A stretch of DNA of 64,000 nt, from the NCBI GenBank assembly GCA_048270425.1, contig JBLWSY010000003.1:1-64000 (forward strand). Direction: 5' to 3'. The notes beneath the pieces were generated by a model that saw only the letters and a program-made list of their open reading frames with translations, was not told the DNA's origin and searched no databases. Below are positions 36,131 through 45,568 of the stretch, one piece after another. The stretch's first letter is position 1. Each line of letters starts with the position of its first letter. Made by a program: the position numbers and the translations under genes. The DNA is from Oceanospirillum sp048270425. Lineage in GTDB: Bacteria; Pseudomonadota; Gammaproteobacteria; Pseudomonadales; Halomonadaceae.

Positions 36131-36862
36131 TTACTCTGCAGACTCTTCGCTAACTTCTACGAATCCGTCTTCAGCAGCGCTGCCTTCTTTGCCTTTCAGG
36201 CAAGCGTTAGCAACACCCTGTGCATAGATCTGAATCGCACGGATCGCGTCGTCGTTACCAGGAACAACGAAGTCAACGCCGTCTGGGTTGCTGTTAGTAT
36301 CAACGATACCGATAACAGGAATACCCAGTTTGTTTGCTTCATTGATCGCGATACGCTCGTGATCAACGTCGATTACGAACAGAGCGTCCGGCAGACCACC
36401 CATATCTTTGATACCACCGATAGAGCGTTCCAGCTTAGCCATTTCGCGAGTGTTCATCAGAACCTCTTTCTTGGTCAGCTTGTCGAACGTACCATCGTTC
36501 TGCATCGCTTCCAGATCACGAAGACGACGGATAGACTGGCGGATAGTCTTGTAGTTAGTCAGCATACCACCCAACCAGCGGTGGTTTACGTATGGCATGC
36601 CAGCGCGAGCTGCTTCTTCTTTAACCACTTTGCTTGCTGCACGCTTAGTACCAACAAACAGAACTTTGTTTTTGCCGGAAGACAGCTTCTCAACAAAAGA
36701 CAGAGCATCATTCAGCGCAGGAACAGTGTGCTCCAGGTTGATGATATGGATCTTGTTACGAGCACCGAAAATGAATTTAGACATTTTCGGGTTCCAGTAA
36801 CGGGTCTGGTGACCGAAGTGAGCACCTGCTTTCAGCAGATCACGCATAGAAACTTGAGACAT
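36131..36862 (-). CDS. rpsB: 30S ribosomal protein S2
   Basis: Ribosomal protein bS2/uS2 of the small subunit. From the ATG at 36862, which has AGGAG five bases upstream, the product is 243 residues starting MSQVSMRDLLKAGAHFGHQT. The HFGHQTRYWNPKMSKFIFGARNK-type signature near 15-37 and the PDALFVIDVDHERIAINEANKLGIPVIGIVDTN block near 160-192 are clear. The acidic tail (EDGFVEVSEESAE) is normal. The frame extends 12 codons upstream, but those codons belong to the leader. Confidence 0.98.
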   Translation of the reverse strand: MSQVSMRDLLKAGAHFGHQTRYWNPKMSKFIFGARNKIHIINLEHTVPALNDALSFVEKLSSGKNKVLFVGTKRAASKVVKEEAARAGMPYVNHRWLGGMLTNYKTIRQSIRRLRDLEAMQNDGTFDKLTKKEVLMNTREMAKLERSIGGIKDMGGLPDALFVIDVDHERIAINEANKLGIPVIGIVDTNSNPDGVDFVVPGNDDAIRAIQIYAQGVANACLKGKEGSAAEDGFVEVSEESAE

Positions 36863-37065
36863 TTTGACTCCTAGAAATTTAGGGTTAAACCTCCACACAC
36901 CCCATAATCCAACCCTTTGAAAGCAAAAAACTCTCGCCGGGCACCCAGAACTACGTGCCGGTGTGTGTGTGTCGTTTAGGTAATAATTAGGTGCGTTACA
37001 GACAAATGCATCTGACCATGCAGCTGAAACTATTCAGATACACGGGACACAGTTTGCATATAGGC
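36863..37065 (-). promoter_or_regulatory. rpsB 5' leader, probable S2 autoregulatory RNA
   Basis: About 200 bases of leader lie between the promoter and the rpsB start. It contains a stem with arms 36937-36944 and 36955-36961 (CCGG and GCAC blocks with one bulged G) and a GGTTTAACCC hairpin just before the ribosome site. In gammaproteobacteria the rpsB leader is a conserved structure by which S2 represses its own synthesis; applying this here rests on position and visible stems. Confidence 0.5.
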
Positions 37066-37072
37066 GCGCGGC

Positions 37073-37101
37073 TTTATACCACAGAATAAGTTTAATATAA
37101 A
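37073..37101 (-). promoter_or_regulatory. rpsB promoter with GC-rich discriminator
   Basis: On the minus strand TTTATA (37101-37096), a 17-base spacer and TATAAA (37078-37073), followed by the GCCGCGCGCC discriminator. Such GC-rich discriminators are typical of ribosomal promoters under ppGpp control. The plus-strand gene map is divergent, and I see no equally clear promoter for it in the remaining 175 bases. Confidence 0.6.
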
Positions 37102-37276
37102 GAAAGCATCAGGAATCGGCAGTTTTTTTCTGTTGAACCTGCAGGCTATGAATATAATTCCGACAGAAAGAGTCAATTTTTTAATTTTATCCGGTTCAGC
37201 CACTCCCACCCTTTCCCAATAAGCGTTACCATTTCAGCACATTATTTATCTGAACTGATGGCAAAAAAGATCTGAT

Positions 37277-38050
37277 ATGACTGCAATTATCAAAACACCC
37301 GAAGAAATTGAAAAAATGCGCGTGGCTGGCCGTATGGCCGCCGAGGTTCTGGAGATGATTGAGCCTCACGTAAAAGCGGGTGTCAGCACTGAAGAGCTGA
37401 ACCGAATCTGCCACGACTATATCGTCAATGAACTGGACGCCATCCCTGCCCCTCTTAACTATCACGGCTTTCCCAAGTCGATCTGCACCTCAGTCAACCA
37501 GGTGATCTGCCACGGTATTCCCAGCGAGAGCAAGGTGCTGAAAAACGGCGACATCATCAACATCGACATCACCGTCATTAAAGATGGCTACCACGGCGAC
37601 ACCAGCAAGATGTTCATTATCGGTGAAGCCAAAATTCAGGCGCGCCGCCTCTGCCAGGTCACTCAGGAATGCCTGTATAAAGCTTTACGCATTGTGAAAC
37701 CGGGCACCACTCTGGGCGACATTGGTGAAGTGATTCAGAAGCACGCGGAAGCCAGTGGCTTCTCTATTGTGCGTGAATACTGCGGTCATGGAATCGGTAA
37801 AGGTTTCCATGAAGAGCCTCAAGTCGTGCACTACGGCAAAGCCGGAACCGGTATGAAGCTGGTAGAAGGTATGACGTTCACCATCGAACCTATGGTTAAT
37901 GCCGGAAAACGTCACTGCAAAGTATTAAAAGACGAATGGACTGTCGTGACAAAAGATCGTAGTTTATCTGCTCAGTATGAACACACCATCCTTGTGACCA
38001 AAGATGGCTGTGAAATTCTGACACTGAGAAAAGAAGAAACTGATCTGTAA
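37277..38050 (+). CDS. map: Methionine aminopeptidase, type I
   Basis: Removes the initiator methionine from new proteins. The 257-residue protein has KTPEEIEKMRVAGRMAAEVLE at the N-terminus, the metal-ligand segments IINIDITVIKDGYHGDTSKMF near 94-114, EYCGHGIGKGFHEEPQVVHYG near 165-185 and the FTIEPMVNAG segment near 200. It is divergent from rpsB and followed by glnD at 15 bases, the standard gammaproteobacterial arrangement. Confidence 0.98.
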   Translation: MTAIIKTPEEIEKMRVAGRMAAEVLEMIEPHVKAGVSTEELNRICHDYIVNELDAIPAPLNYHGFPKSICTSVNQVICHGIPSESKVLKNGDIINIDITVIKDGYHGDTSKMFIIGEAKIQARRLCQVTQECLYKALRIVKPGTTLGDIGEVIQKHAEASGFSIVREYCGHGIGKGFHEEPQVVHYGKAGTGMKLVEGMTFTIEPMVNAGKRHCKVLKDEWTVVTKDRSLSAQYEHTILVTKDGCEILTLRKEETDL

Positions 38051-38065
38051 CATACGGACGCTCCC

Positions 38066-40759
38066 ATGCCATTAACACCCTATGAGTTTGAACCAGATCC
38101 ATCACTGTTTAACAAACACACCTTTAAACAGCAGCTGGCCGAGGCTAAATCCTCCATTAGCCTCTTTAAACAAACTATTCAGAGTGTTCAGGCAAAATTA
38201 GACCAACGCTTCTTAGACGGTGCCGATATCCGGGATCTGGTTCATGGCCGGGCCTGGTTTATCGATCAGCTGTTAAGCATGGTCTGGGAGCAGTTTGACT
38301 GGCCGGATAACAATATCAGCCTGTTGGCGGTTGGTGGCTATGGCCGTGGTGAACTGCATCCGCATTCCGATATCGACCTGCTGATTCTCCTCCGTGATGA
38401 CGATGACACCCCCTACCGGGACAGTCTTGAACGTCTGATTACCTTTATGTGGGATATCAGTCTTGATATCGGCCACAGCGTACGCTCCCTGTCCGATTGT
38501 GAGCGGGAAGCCAAAGCCGATATCACCGTTGCCACCAACCTGCTGGAAAACCGCACCATTGTCGGGCCTGACAGTCTGCGCGAGGAGATGATCAAGCGCC
38601 TCAGCACAGAGCACATGTGGAGCAGCAGCGAGTTCTTCGAAGCCAAGTGGCAGGAACAGATCAAACGCCATTACAAATACGACAACAACGAATACAACCT
38701 TGAGCCCAACATTAAATCGTCACCAGGCGGCTTAAGGGATATTCAGATGATCGGCTGGGTGGCCAAACGTCACTTCGGCACCCATACCCTTGAAGGCCTC
38801 ATGCGGGAAGGCTTTCTGACCGAATCCGAAGTCCGCATTATGGAACAGGGACAGGCGTTTCTCTGGCAGGTGCGCTACGCCCTGCACATGACCGCCAAAC
38901 GCGCTGAAGACCGGCTGCTGTTTGATCATCAGCGGACTCTGGCGGAGCTGTTTGGCTACGCCGATAACGATGAACGCCTCGCCGTTGAACAGTTTATGCG
39001 CCGCTATTATCGCGTGGTGATGTCGCTGACGGAGCTGAATGACGTGCTGATGCAGCACTTCGACGATGCCATCCTGCAATCCCAGCATGAAGCCAAAGTC
39101 GAGATCCTGAACAAACGTTTCCAGATCGTGAACGGCAAGATCGAAGCCACCCATAACCGCGTCTTTGAGAACAACCCTTTTGCCCTGCTGGAAATCTTCC
39201 TGCTGATGGCGCAAAACCCGCAGATCGAAAGTGTTCGCGCGTCGACCATCCGACTGCTGCGGGATAACCGCCACCTGATCGACGAAAGCTTCCGTCAGGA
39301 TATCCGTCACTCCTCCCTGTTTATGGAGCTGCTGCGTAGTCCCGGCAATGTTGCCCGTCAGCTGCGCCGCATGAGCCGCTATGGCATTCTGGGTAAGTAT
39401 CTGCCGGAGTTTGGCTACGCTATCGGCCTGATGCAGCATGATCTTTTCCACATCTACACCGTGGACGCCCACACTCTGCTGCTATTGAAATTTATGCACC
39501 GCTTCCAGAAAGAGGAAGCGCGCAAAGAGTTTCCTTTTGCGGCTCAGATTTTCCTTCGGCTGCCAAAACGAGAACTGGCCTATATCGCCGGGCTCTACCA
39601 CGATATCGGCAAAGGCCGGGGCGGAGATCATTCGGAACTGGGCGCTAAAGATGTGCTTCAGTTCTGCGAACGCCATCATTTGAGCAAGCATGATGCCCGC
39701 CTGGTAAGCTGGCTGGTGGAACATCACCTGCTGATGTCCATGACCGCCCAGAAGAAAGATATTTCCGATCCGGAAGTGATTCAGGAATTTGTCATGACCG
39801 TGCGGGATGAAACCCGACTGGATTATCTCTACATTCTGACTGTAGCCGATATTAACGCGACAAACCCGAACCTCTGGAACAGCTGGCGAGCCACCCTGTT
39901 GCAGCAGCTTTATGTTGAGAGCAAACGCGCCCTGCGACGCGGTCTTGAAAACCCGATTGACCGACACGAATGGGTCACCGAAACCCAGCAGGACGCACTG
40001 GTATTCCTGAAAAAATGGGGCGTGGAAGAAACCCGTATCTGGCCGCTGTGGAACCTGCTGGGTGAAGAATACTTCCTGCAGGACAGCGCCCGTGAGATCG
40101 CCTTCCAGACCGAGCAGATTCTGGAACACAAAGAACCGGATATGCCGCTGGTTCTGGTCACCAACCCAAAGAAAGTGGAACAGGTTGGCGGCACCAAAAT
40201 CTTTATCTACACCAAAGAGCAGGATCATCTGTTTGCAGCCACCGTTGCAGCAATGGAGCAACTGGGGCTGAACATTCATGACTCCCGCATCAGCACCTCC
40301 AGCAACGGCTACACGCTGGATACCTATATTGTGCTGGAGAGTAACGATGAACCGATTCGGGATGAAGCCCGCATCGAAGAGATCAAGCAGGTTCTGATCG
40401 AAGAACTGGATGATCCGGCAGACTACAGCGAGATTGTTCAGCGCCGCACACCGCGCCAGCTGAAACACTTCACCATGCCGACTCAGGTAATTATCAGCAA
40501 CGACCCGGTAACCCAGCGCACCACGCTTGAGGTGATCACACCCGATCGCCCGGGACTGCTGGCCCGAATCGGCCGCATCTTTGTTGAGATGGATATCAAC
40601 ATCCTGTCCGCGAAGATCATCACATTGGGCGAGCGGGTAGAGGATATCTTTGTGATTACAGATCGCCATCTGGGGCCGATCAGTGATCCTGAGCTGTGTG
40701 AAAACCTGCGGGCCCGTATCTGCCACGACCTGGATGAACAGGTCACAAACGGGCATTAA
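38066..40759 (+). CDS. glnD: Bifunctional PII uridylyltransferase/uridylyl-removing enzyme
   Basis: Primary glutamine sensor that adds UMP to, or removes it from, PII proteins to set nitrogen assimilation. The 897-residue protein has the nucleotidyltransferase motif VGGYGRGELHPHSDIDLLI near 89-107, the HD motif YHDIGKGRGGDHSELG near 510-525 and two C-terminal ACT domains at about 700-795 and 815-890 (TPDRPGLLARIGRIF) that bind glutamine. Full length for the family. It follows map closely and ends at a strong terminator. Confidence 0.97.
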   Translation: MPLTPYEFEPDPSLFNKHTFKQQLAEAKSSISLFKQTIQSVQAKLDQRFLDGADIRDLVHGRAWFIDQLLSMVWEQFDWPDNNISLLAVGGYGRGELHPHSDIDLLILLRDDDDTPYRDSLERLITFMWDISLDIGHSVRSLSDCEREAKADITVATNLLENRTIVGPDSLREEMIKRLSTEHMWSSSEFFEAKWQEQIKRHYKYDNNEYNLEPNIKSSPGGLRDIQMIGWVAKRHFGTHTLEGLMREGFLTESEVRIMEQGQAFLWQVRYALHMTAKRAEDRLLFDHQRTLAELFGYADNDERLAVEQFMRRYYRVVMSLTELNDVLMQHFDDAILQSQHEAKVEILNKRFQIVNGKIEATHNRVFENNPFALLEIFLLMAQNPQIESVRASTIRLLRDNRHLIDESFRQDIRHSSLFMELLRSPGNVARQLRRMSRYGILGKYLPEFGYAIGLMQHDLFHIYTVDAHTLLLLKFMHRFQKEEARKEFPFAAQIFLRLPKRELAYIAGLYHDIGKGRGGDHSELGAKDVLQFCERHHLSKHDARLVSWLVEHHLLMSMTAQKKDISDPEVIQEFVMTVRDETRLDYLYILTVADINATNPNLWNSWRATLLQQLYVESKRALRRGLENPIDRHEWVTETQQDALVFLKKWGVEETRIWPLWNLLGEEYFLQDSAREIAFQTEQILEHKEPDMPLVLVTNPKKVEQVGGTKIFIYTKEQDHLFAATVAAMEQLGLNIHDSRISTSSNGYTLDTYIVLESNDEPIRDEARIEEIKQVLIEELDDPADYSEIVQRRTPRQLKHFTMPTQVIISNDPVTQRTTLEVITPDRPGLLARIGRIFVEMDINILSAKIITLGERVEDIFVITDRHLGPISDPELCENLRARICHDLDEQVTNGH

Positions 40760-40811
40760 CCTTAAGCTCTTAAACCCCTGCTAATAAAAGACGACTGTTA
40801 TCGATCACAAT

Positions 40812-40842
40812 AAGAAGGCGATCTCCGGATCGCCTTCTTTTA
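40812..40842 (+). terminator. Intrinsic terminator of glnD
   Basis: Perfect 12-bp stem AAGAAGGCGATC (40812-40823) with GATCGCCTTCTT (40828-40839), loop TCCG, followed by TTTATC. It ends the map-glnD unit ahead of the dapC promoter. Confidence 0.88.
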
Positions 40843-40914
40843 TCGGTACGGAAAAAAACCGATCATATCAAACCAAAGATAGGCTTCTTTCAACCTGTAA
40901 AAAGCCCAGCAGGT

Positions 40915-40943
40915 TTGTCGGTCTCTACCGCCTTGATTATAAT
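40915..40943 (+). promoter_or_regulatory. Promoter of the dapC-yffB-dapD unit
   Basis: TTGTCG (40915-40920), a 17-base spacer and a perfect TATAAT (40938-40943). It lies between the glnD terminator and dapC, and rules out any dapC start upstream of about 40950. Confidence 0.7.
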
Positions 40944-40980
40944 AGTCGGCCAAATAAATACCCTGATGACGGAACCCGGT

Positions 40981-42177
40981 ATGAATCCAGATCTGAACCG
41001 ATTACAGCCTTACCCTTTTGAGAAGCTGACCACCCTGAAAAATCAGGTGACACCGCCGTCAGATCTGGAACACATTGCGCTTTCCATTGGCGAGCCCCGT
41101 CATCCGGCTCCGGAGTTTGTCCTCAACAGCCTGCGTCATAATCTGAACCGCATCAGCAACTACCCGACGACCAAGGGGCTGCCTGAACTGCGTGAAGCGA
41201 TTGCACACTGGTGTCAGCGTCGGTTTATTCTCAAGCCGGACACCCTGACCGCTGAAGACCATGTACTGCCAGTTAACGGCACCCGTGAAGCGATCTTTGC
41301 CTTCACTCAGGCGCTGATCGAGCGTAAGCCCGGTGCTCTGGTTGCTTCTCCGAATCCTTTTTATCAGATCTATGAAGGCGCAGCGTATCTGGCTGGAGCC
41401 GAGCCTTACTTTATGCCGTGCCTGGCTGAGAACGGTTTTATCCCGGACTTTGACGCTGTACCTGCAGACGTTTGGCAAAACACCCAACTGCTGTTCCTGT
41501 GCAGCCCCGGCAACCCAACCGGTGCCGTTGCCAGCCTTGATGTGCTGAAAAAACTGATTGCGCTTTCTGACCAGTACGACTTCGTTATCGCCTCTGACGA
41601 GTGCTACTCTGAAATCTATTTCGATGAGCAGACACCACCTCCGGGTCTGCTGCAGGCGTGTGCCGAACTGGGTCGTGACGACTATAAAAACTGTGTGGTT
41701 TTCCACAGTCTGTCGAAGCGTTCTAACCTGCCGGGTTTGCGCTCCGGCTTTATCGCCGGTGAAGCGGAGCTGATGCAGAAGTTCCTGCTCTACCGCACGT
41801 ACCACGGCTGCTCCATGCCGGTTCAGCATCAGCTGGCCAGTATCGAAGCCTGGAACGATGAAGACCACACCATCGCCAACCGTGCGGTGTACACCGAGAA
41901 GTTTGAGCGGGTAGGCGAGATCCTCAAACCGGTACTCAATTTCGACCTGCCGGAGGCCAGCTTCTATCTGTGGCCGGAAACGCCGATCAATGAAGAGGCT
42001 TTCGCACAAAAACTGTTCGAACAGCAGAACGTAACGGTACTGCCGGGCAGCTACCTGTCCCGCACGATTGATGGACAGAACCCGGGCAGTAATCGTGTTC
42101 GTATGGCGCTGGTTGCCACGATGGATGAGTGCGTGGAAGCCGCTCAGCGTATCCGACGCTTTGTCGAATCGCTTTAA
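40981..42177 (+). CDS. dapC: Succinyldiaminopimelate transaminase
   Basis: PLP-dependent aminotransferase giving N-succinyl-LL-diaminopimelate from the keto precursor, for lysine and peptidoglycan. From the ATG at 40981 (GGA nine bases upstream, after the promoter) it is 398 residues starting MNPDLNRLQPYPFEKL. It has GEPRHPAPEFV, NYPTTKGLPELREAI near 60-74, FLCSPGNPTGAV near 176-187, ASDECYSEIYFDE and the PLP-lysine block HSLSKRSNLPGLRSGF near 240-255. Another ATG at 40966 has no ribosome site. Neighbours yffB and dapD match the Pseudomonas order. Confidence 0.93.
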   Translation: MNPDLNRLQPYPFEKLTTLKNQVTPPSDLEHIALSIGEPRHPAPEFVLNSLRHNLNRISNYPTTKGLPELREAIAHWCQRRFILKPDTLTAEDHVLPVNGTREAIFAFTQALIERKPGALVASPNPFYQIYEGAAYLAGAEPYFMPCLAENGFIPDFDAVPADVWQNTQLLFLCSPGNPTGAVASLDVLKKLIALSDQYDFVIASDECYSEIYFDEQTPPPGLLQACAELGRDDYKNCVVFHSLSKRSNLPGLRSGFIAGEAELMQKFLLYRTYHGCSMPVQHQLASIEAWNDEDHTIANRAVYTEKFERVGEILKPVLNFDLPEASFYLWPETPINEEAFAQKLFEQQNVTVLPGSYLSRTIDGQNPGSNRVRMALVATMDECVEAAQRIRRFVESL

Positions 42178-42277
42178 TCATCTCTCGGCCCCTGCTACTC
42201 AACGTCATACAGGCGGAGCATCAGGGGGGATAACCAATATTTAATTTTTTGACAGAAACGATCTAACGAGGCCGCCA

Positions 42278-42628
42278 ATGCCCCTGACGCTGTACGGTAT
42301 CCCCAACTGCGATACGGTCAAAAAAGCCCGCACCTGGCTGGAAAATAACCAGTTGGACTATCAGTTTCATGACTTCCGAAAAGACGGACTGACAGAAGCC
42401 AACCTGACGCTGTGGTGCAATGCACTGGGCTGGGAACAGGTACTGAACAAACGCAGCACCAGTTGGCGGGCACTGGACGCCGCGGAGAAAGAAAATCTGG
42501 ATCAGGCAAAAGCAATTGCTCTGATGCTGGCCAGCCCGACGCTGGTTAAGCGCCCTGTTCTGGCTAAAGACGACCAGTTTAAAACCGGCTTTAAAGATGC
42601 GGACTATCAGGCTTTTTTCGCCCTGTAA
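42278..42628 (+). CDS. yffB: ArsC/Spx-family thioredoxin-fold protein (YffB type)
   Basis: A 116-residue thioredoxin-fold protein starting MPLTLYGIPNCDTVKKARTW, with a single active-site-like Cys11 as in YffB and Spx, and the KRPVLAKDD motif near 92-100 that lines the glutathione-binding groove in ArsC. It lacks the additional cysteines of true arsenate reductases, so arsenate reduction is unlikely. CGAGG lies a few bases before the start. It sits between dapC and dapD, as in pseudomonads, but its role there is unknown. In E. coli yffB lies next to dapE. Confidence 0.88.
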   Translation: MPLTLYGIPNCDTVKKARTWLENNQLDYQFHDFRKDGLTEANLTLWCNALGWEQVLNKRSTSWRALDAAEKENLDQAKAIALMLASPTLVKRPVLAKDDQFKTGFKDADYQAFFAL

Positions 42629-42734
42629 CCGATCGGCGAAAGCCCCTTGATTCTCTGAATCAACACCTTAAGACCCTATACTTTTAACCGTAATTTTAGG
42701 CAGCCCTGCTGTCTCGACCTCTTCGGGAGTTAAC

Positions 42735-43775
42735 ATGACTGCATCACCTTTTTTCAGCTTTGGCTTTGGCGTTGGTACTCAGAACAGCAAAGGCGAGTGG
42801 CTGGAAGTTTTCTACGCACAACCTCTGCTGAACCCGGCAGTAAGCCTGATCGAAGCGATCACTGACACTCTGGGCTATCAGGGTGGCAATCAGGCGATTG
42901 AGTTCGCCGGCGACAAAGTAAACGCTCTGGCTTCAGCACTGCAGGCGGCTGGTGAAGCAGAACAGGCTGCTCTGGTAGCGTCTCTGGCTGACAGCAAGCG
43001 CCCTCTGGTCGCAACCTTCATCGAAGAAGATACCGATCCTAAATCCGTAGCCGAGGTTTATCTGAAGCTGCACCTGCTGTCTCACCGTCTGGTTAAGCCG
43101 CACGGCACCAACCTGACCGGCATGTTCGGCCTGCTGCCAAATGTTGCCTGGACCAGCGAAGGCGCTATCGATCTGACCGAACTGCCACAGCGCCAGCTGC
43201 AGTCCCGTCTGAACGGTCAGACCATCTCGGTAGATTGCGTAGACAAGTTCCCGAAAATGACCGACTACGTTGTACCGGCTGGTACCCGTATTGCGGATAC
43301 CGCCCGTGTCCGTCTGGGTGCTTACCTGGGTGAAGGCACCACCATCATGCACGAAGGTTTCGTGAACTTTAACGCAGGCACTGAAGGCCCGGGTATGATC
43401 GAAGGCCGTATTTCTGCTGGCGTTATGGTCGGTAAGGGTTCTGATCTGGGCGGTGGCTGCTCCACGATGGGTACACTGTCCGGTGGCGGCAACATCATCA
43501 TCTCTGTGGGCGAAGGCTGTCTGCTGGGTGCAAACGCAGGTATCGGTATCCCTCTGGGCGATCGTTGCATTGTTGAAGCAGGCTTATACATTACAGCCGG
43601 TTCTAAAGTGAACGTACTGGATGGCAGCGGTGAGCTGGTTGAAGTAGCCCGTGCACGCGATCTGGCGAACAAAGATGACCTGTTGTTCCGTCGTAACTCT
43701 CAGAACGGTGCTGTTGAGTGTCTGACCAACAAAACCGCGATCGAGCTAAACGAAGCACTGCACGCTAACAACTAA
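42735..43775 (+). CDS. dapD: 2,3,4,5-tetrahydropyridine-2,6-dicarboxylate N-succinyltransferase (long form)
   Basis: Succinylates tetrahydrodipicolinate, the step before DapC. The 346-residue protein is the long type seen in Pseudomonas and actinobacteria (E. coli DapD is about 274). The C-terminal half is a left-handed beta helix (GAYLGEGTTIMHEGFVNFNA near 196-215, then GRISAGVMVGKGSDLGGG). GGGAG precedes the ATG at good spacing. Ends at a strong terminator. Confidence 0.96.
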   Translation: MTASPFFSFGFGVGTQNSKGEWLEVFYAQPLLNPAVSLIEAITDTLGYQGGNQAIEFAGDKVNALASALQAAGEAEQAALVASLADSKRPLVATFIEEDTDPKSVAEVYLKLHLLSHRLVKPHGTNLTGMFGLLPNVAWTSEGAIDLTELPQRQLQSRLNGQTISVDCVDKFPKMTDYVVPAGTRIADTARVRLGAYLGEGTTIMHEGFVNFNAGTEGPGMIEGRISAGVMVGKGSDLGGGCSTMGTLSGGGNIIISVGEGCLLGANAGIGIPLGDRCIVEAGLYITAGSKVNVLDGSGELVEVARARDLANKDDLLFRRNSQNGAVECLTNKTAIELNEALHANN

Positions 43776-43801
43776 GCAAACTTAGCTGTTTCAGTGCATC
43801 A

Positions 43802-43830
43802 GAAAAAGCGGCTGCGGCCGCTTTTTCTTT
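43802..43830 (+). terminator. Intrinsic terminator of dapD
   Basis: Perfect 11-bp stem GAAAAAGCGGC (43802-43812) with GCCGCTTTTTC (43817-43827), loop TGCG, T-run in and after the second arm. Confidence 0.88.
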
Positions 43831-43974
43831 GCGTCCGAAAAAACACACCTCCCACTTCCTACTTTCTTAAACCTGCCGCTTCCTTTCTAAAGCCTACTGC
43901 CCACTCAAGCGTTTCATGAATACATAAAACGAATCACTTAACCGTTCGGTCGACCAATTAATCGTTTTACTAAA

Positions 43975-43992
43975 GATATGTTACAACATATC
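43975..43992 (+). promoter_or_regulatory. Palindromic operator upstream of the ABC importer operon (Zur-like)
   Basis: Perfect inverted repeat GATATGTT-AC-AACATATC, 38 bases before the first start codon. The ATGTTAnAACAT-like core resembles the zinc-uptake regulator (Zur) boxes of gammaproteobacteria as I recall them. No second copy was noticed in the window. The assignment to Zur is a suggestion; another dimeric repressor is possible. Confidence 0.45.
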
Positions 43993-44029
43993 ATTTCAGG
44001 CTTTTCATCACGGCAAGGAATACTGATTC

Positions 44030-45568
44030 ATGATGCTAAAGGCCATAATGGCACTGGGTTTTGCCAGTTCACTACTGCTATCAACCCCAATCTTCGCAGA
44101 GCCAACTCCGAATAACACCGTAGCCGTTAAGGCCGCATTCGAATTCAGCAGTCTTGATCCTACCCGGCGCGGCTATGTTTTTACCCGTATGCAGGTTCTG
44201 GAGACGCTGTTAAATGTCGATGAGCAAGGCCGCTTACAGCCAGCACTGGCAACGGCATGGCAGATCAAAGAAAACGGTAACGTTTGGGAGTTCAAGCTTC
44301 GCAAAGATGCCCTGTTTCATGATGGCAGCCCTGTAACTGCCCATGCTGTGGTCAACAGCCTGAATATTGCTCTCTCAAAACCCAGCCTGATGCATGGTGC
44401 CCCCATCACAGCCATTGAAACCGCGGATGCCAACACAATTCGCGTTGTTCTCTCTTCGCCCTACAGCCCTTTAGGGGCAATTCTGGCGAACTACTCTACT
44501 GCCATCCTGGCGGAAAAAGCTTATGACTCAGATAACAATGTTGTGGCATTGATTGGCACTGGCCCCTTCTCTGTTTACGAGATCAGAGTTCCACACAAAC
44601 TGGTTGTGCAGCGTTTTGATGATTACTGGGGAGAAAAGGCAAAAATCGATTATGCCAGCTATATAACAGGTCATAGGGCTGAAACGCGGGTCCTGCAAGC
44701 ACGTAGTGGCGATGGCGATATTATTTTCGGTCTGGATCCGGCATCTGTGCCGACACTGAAACGGTTACCGCATCTGGATATTTTGCGCAGCGATCTGCCA
44801 CGAACTTTGGCTATTAAGCTGAACCTGGCTCATCCACTGCTCACAGATAAAGACAGCAGAGAGGCTCTGAGCCTGGCCCTGAACCGTTCAGGTATTGCCC
44901 ATGCCGTATTGCGCAGCAAAGAAGCCGCAACGGCTCAGCTATTGCCATCCTATATGTCGAACTGGCATGTCAGAAATACCTCCGTCGAGCAGGATCTGGA
45001 TAAAGCCAAGTCACTGCTGAGCGCCAAGGGCTGGAAGAAAAATAACGACGGCTGGTTAGAGAAAGCAGGGCAACGCTTCGAACTCAACCTAATCACCTAC
45101 GCCGATCGGCCTGAGCTGGTAACGGTTGCCACCGCCATTCAGGACCAATGGAAACGTCTGGGCGTAAAGCTAAACGTCTCTATCACCAGTTCCAGCTCGA
45201 TTCCTGCCGGCCACAAAGACGGCTCCCTTGAAACAGCCCTGATCGCCCGTAACTTCGGCACCATTGCTGACCCTCTGGGCATTATCGTCAAAGATTTTGG
45301 CAACGCTAATGGCGGTGACTGGGGAAGCATGAACTGGTCGAATCCAGATATTCAACAAACGCTGAATACACTGGTACAGGAAACCGATCCAGCGCAGTAT
45401 CGCCAGAAAGCTCAGCAGGTGGCACAAGCGATTTATCAAGAAAAACCGTTAATTGCCATCGCCTCCTACGTGCAAAGAACAGCAATCAACAAACGTATCG
45501 AGGGTTTCCGCTTTGACCCCTACGAGCGCAGCTACTTTCTGAATGAACTGCAGTGGAAACAACAATGA
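44030..45568 (+). CDS. ABC transporter periplasmic substrate-binding protein (peptide/nickel family, NikA-like)
   Basis: Binds the transported ligand in the periplasm. The 512-residue precursor has a signal peptide cut near residue 23 (STPIFA-E) and no lipobox Cys, so the protein is soluble. SBP_bac_5 features are the DPTRRGYVFTRMQVLETLL start, LRKDALFHDGSPVTAHAVVNSL near 85-106, IGTGPFSVYEIRVPHKLVVQRFDDYWG in two parts near 178-204, and a Leu/Ala-rich second lobe. The text resembles NikA more than OppA, but ligand residues cannot be read off; nickel, zinc-metallophore or peptide are all possible. AAGGA precedes the start by ten bases. Confidence 0.82.
   Translation: MMLKAIMALGFASSLLLSTPIFAEPTPNNTVAVKAAFEFSSLDPTRRGYVFTRMQVLETLLNVDEQGRLQPALATAWQIKENGNVWEFKLRKDALFHDGSPVTAHAVVNSLNIALSKPSLMHGAPITAIETADANTIRVVLSSPYSPLGAILANYSTAILAEKAYDSDNNVVALIGTGPFSVYEIRVPHKLVVQRFDDYWGEKAKIDYASYITGHRAETRVLQARSGDGDIIFGLDPASVPTLKRLPHLDILRSDLPRTLAIKLNLAHPLLTDKDSREALSLALNRSGIAHAVLRSKEAATAQLLPSYMSNWHVRNTSVEQDLDKAKSLLSAKGWKKNNDGWLEKAGQRFELNLITYADRPELVTVATAIQDQWKRLGVKLNVSITSSSSIPAGHKDGSLETALIARNFGTIADPLGIIVKDFGNANGGDWGSMNWSNPDIQQTLNTLVQETDPAQYRQKAQQVAQAIYQEKPLIAIASYVQRTAINKRIEGFRFDPYERSYFLNELQWKQQ

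Noticed and set aside
39482..40756. Long minus-strand frame opposite the 3' part of glnD
   Set aside because: Antisense shadow with no family resemblance; glnD domains are intact across it.
42278..42628. Calling yffB an arsenate reductase
   Set aside because: Only the single Cys11 is present, without the arsenate-reductase context or extra cysteines; YffB/Spx-type is the better description.
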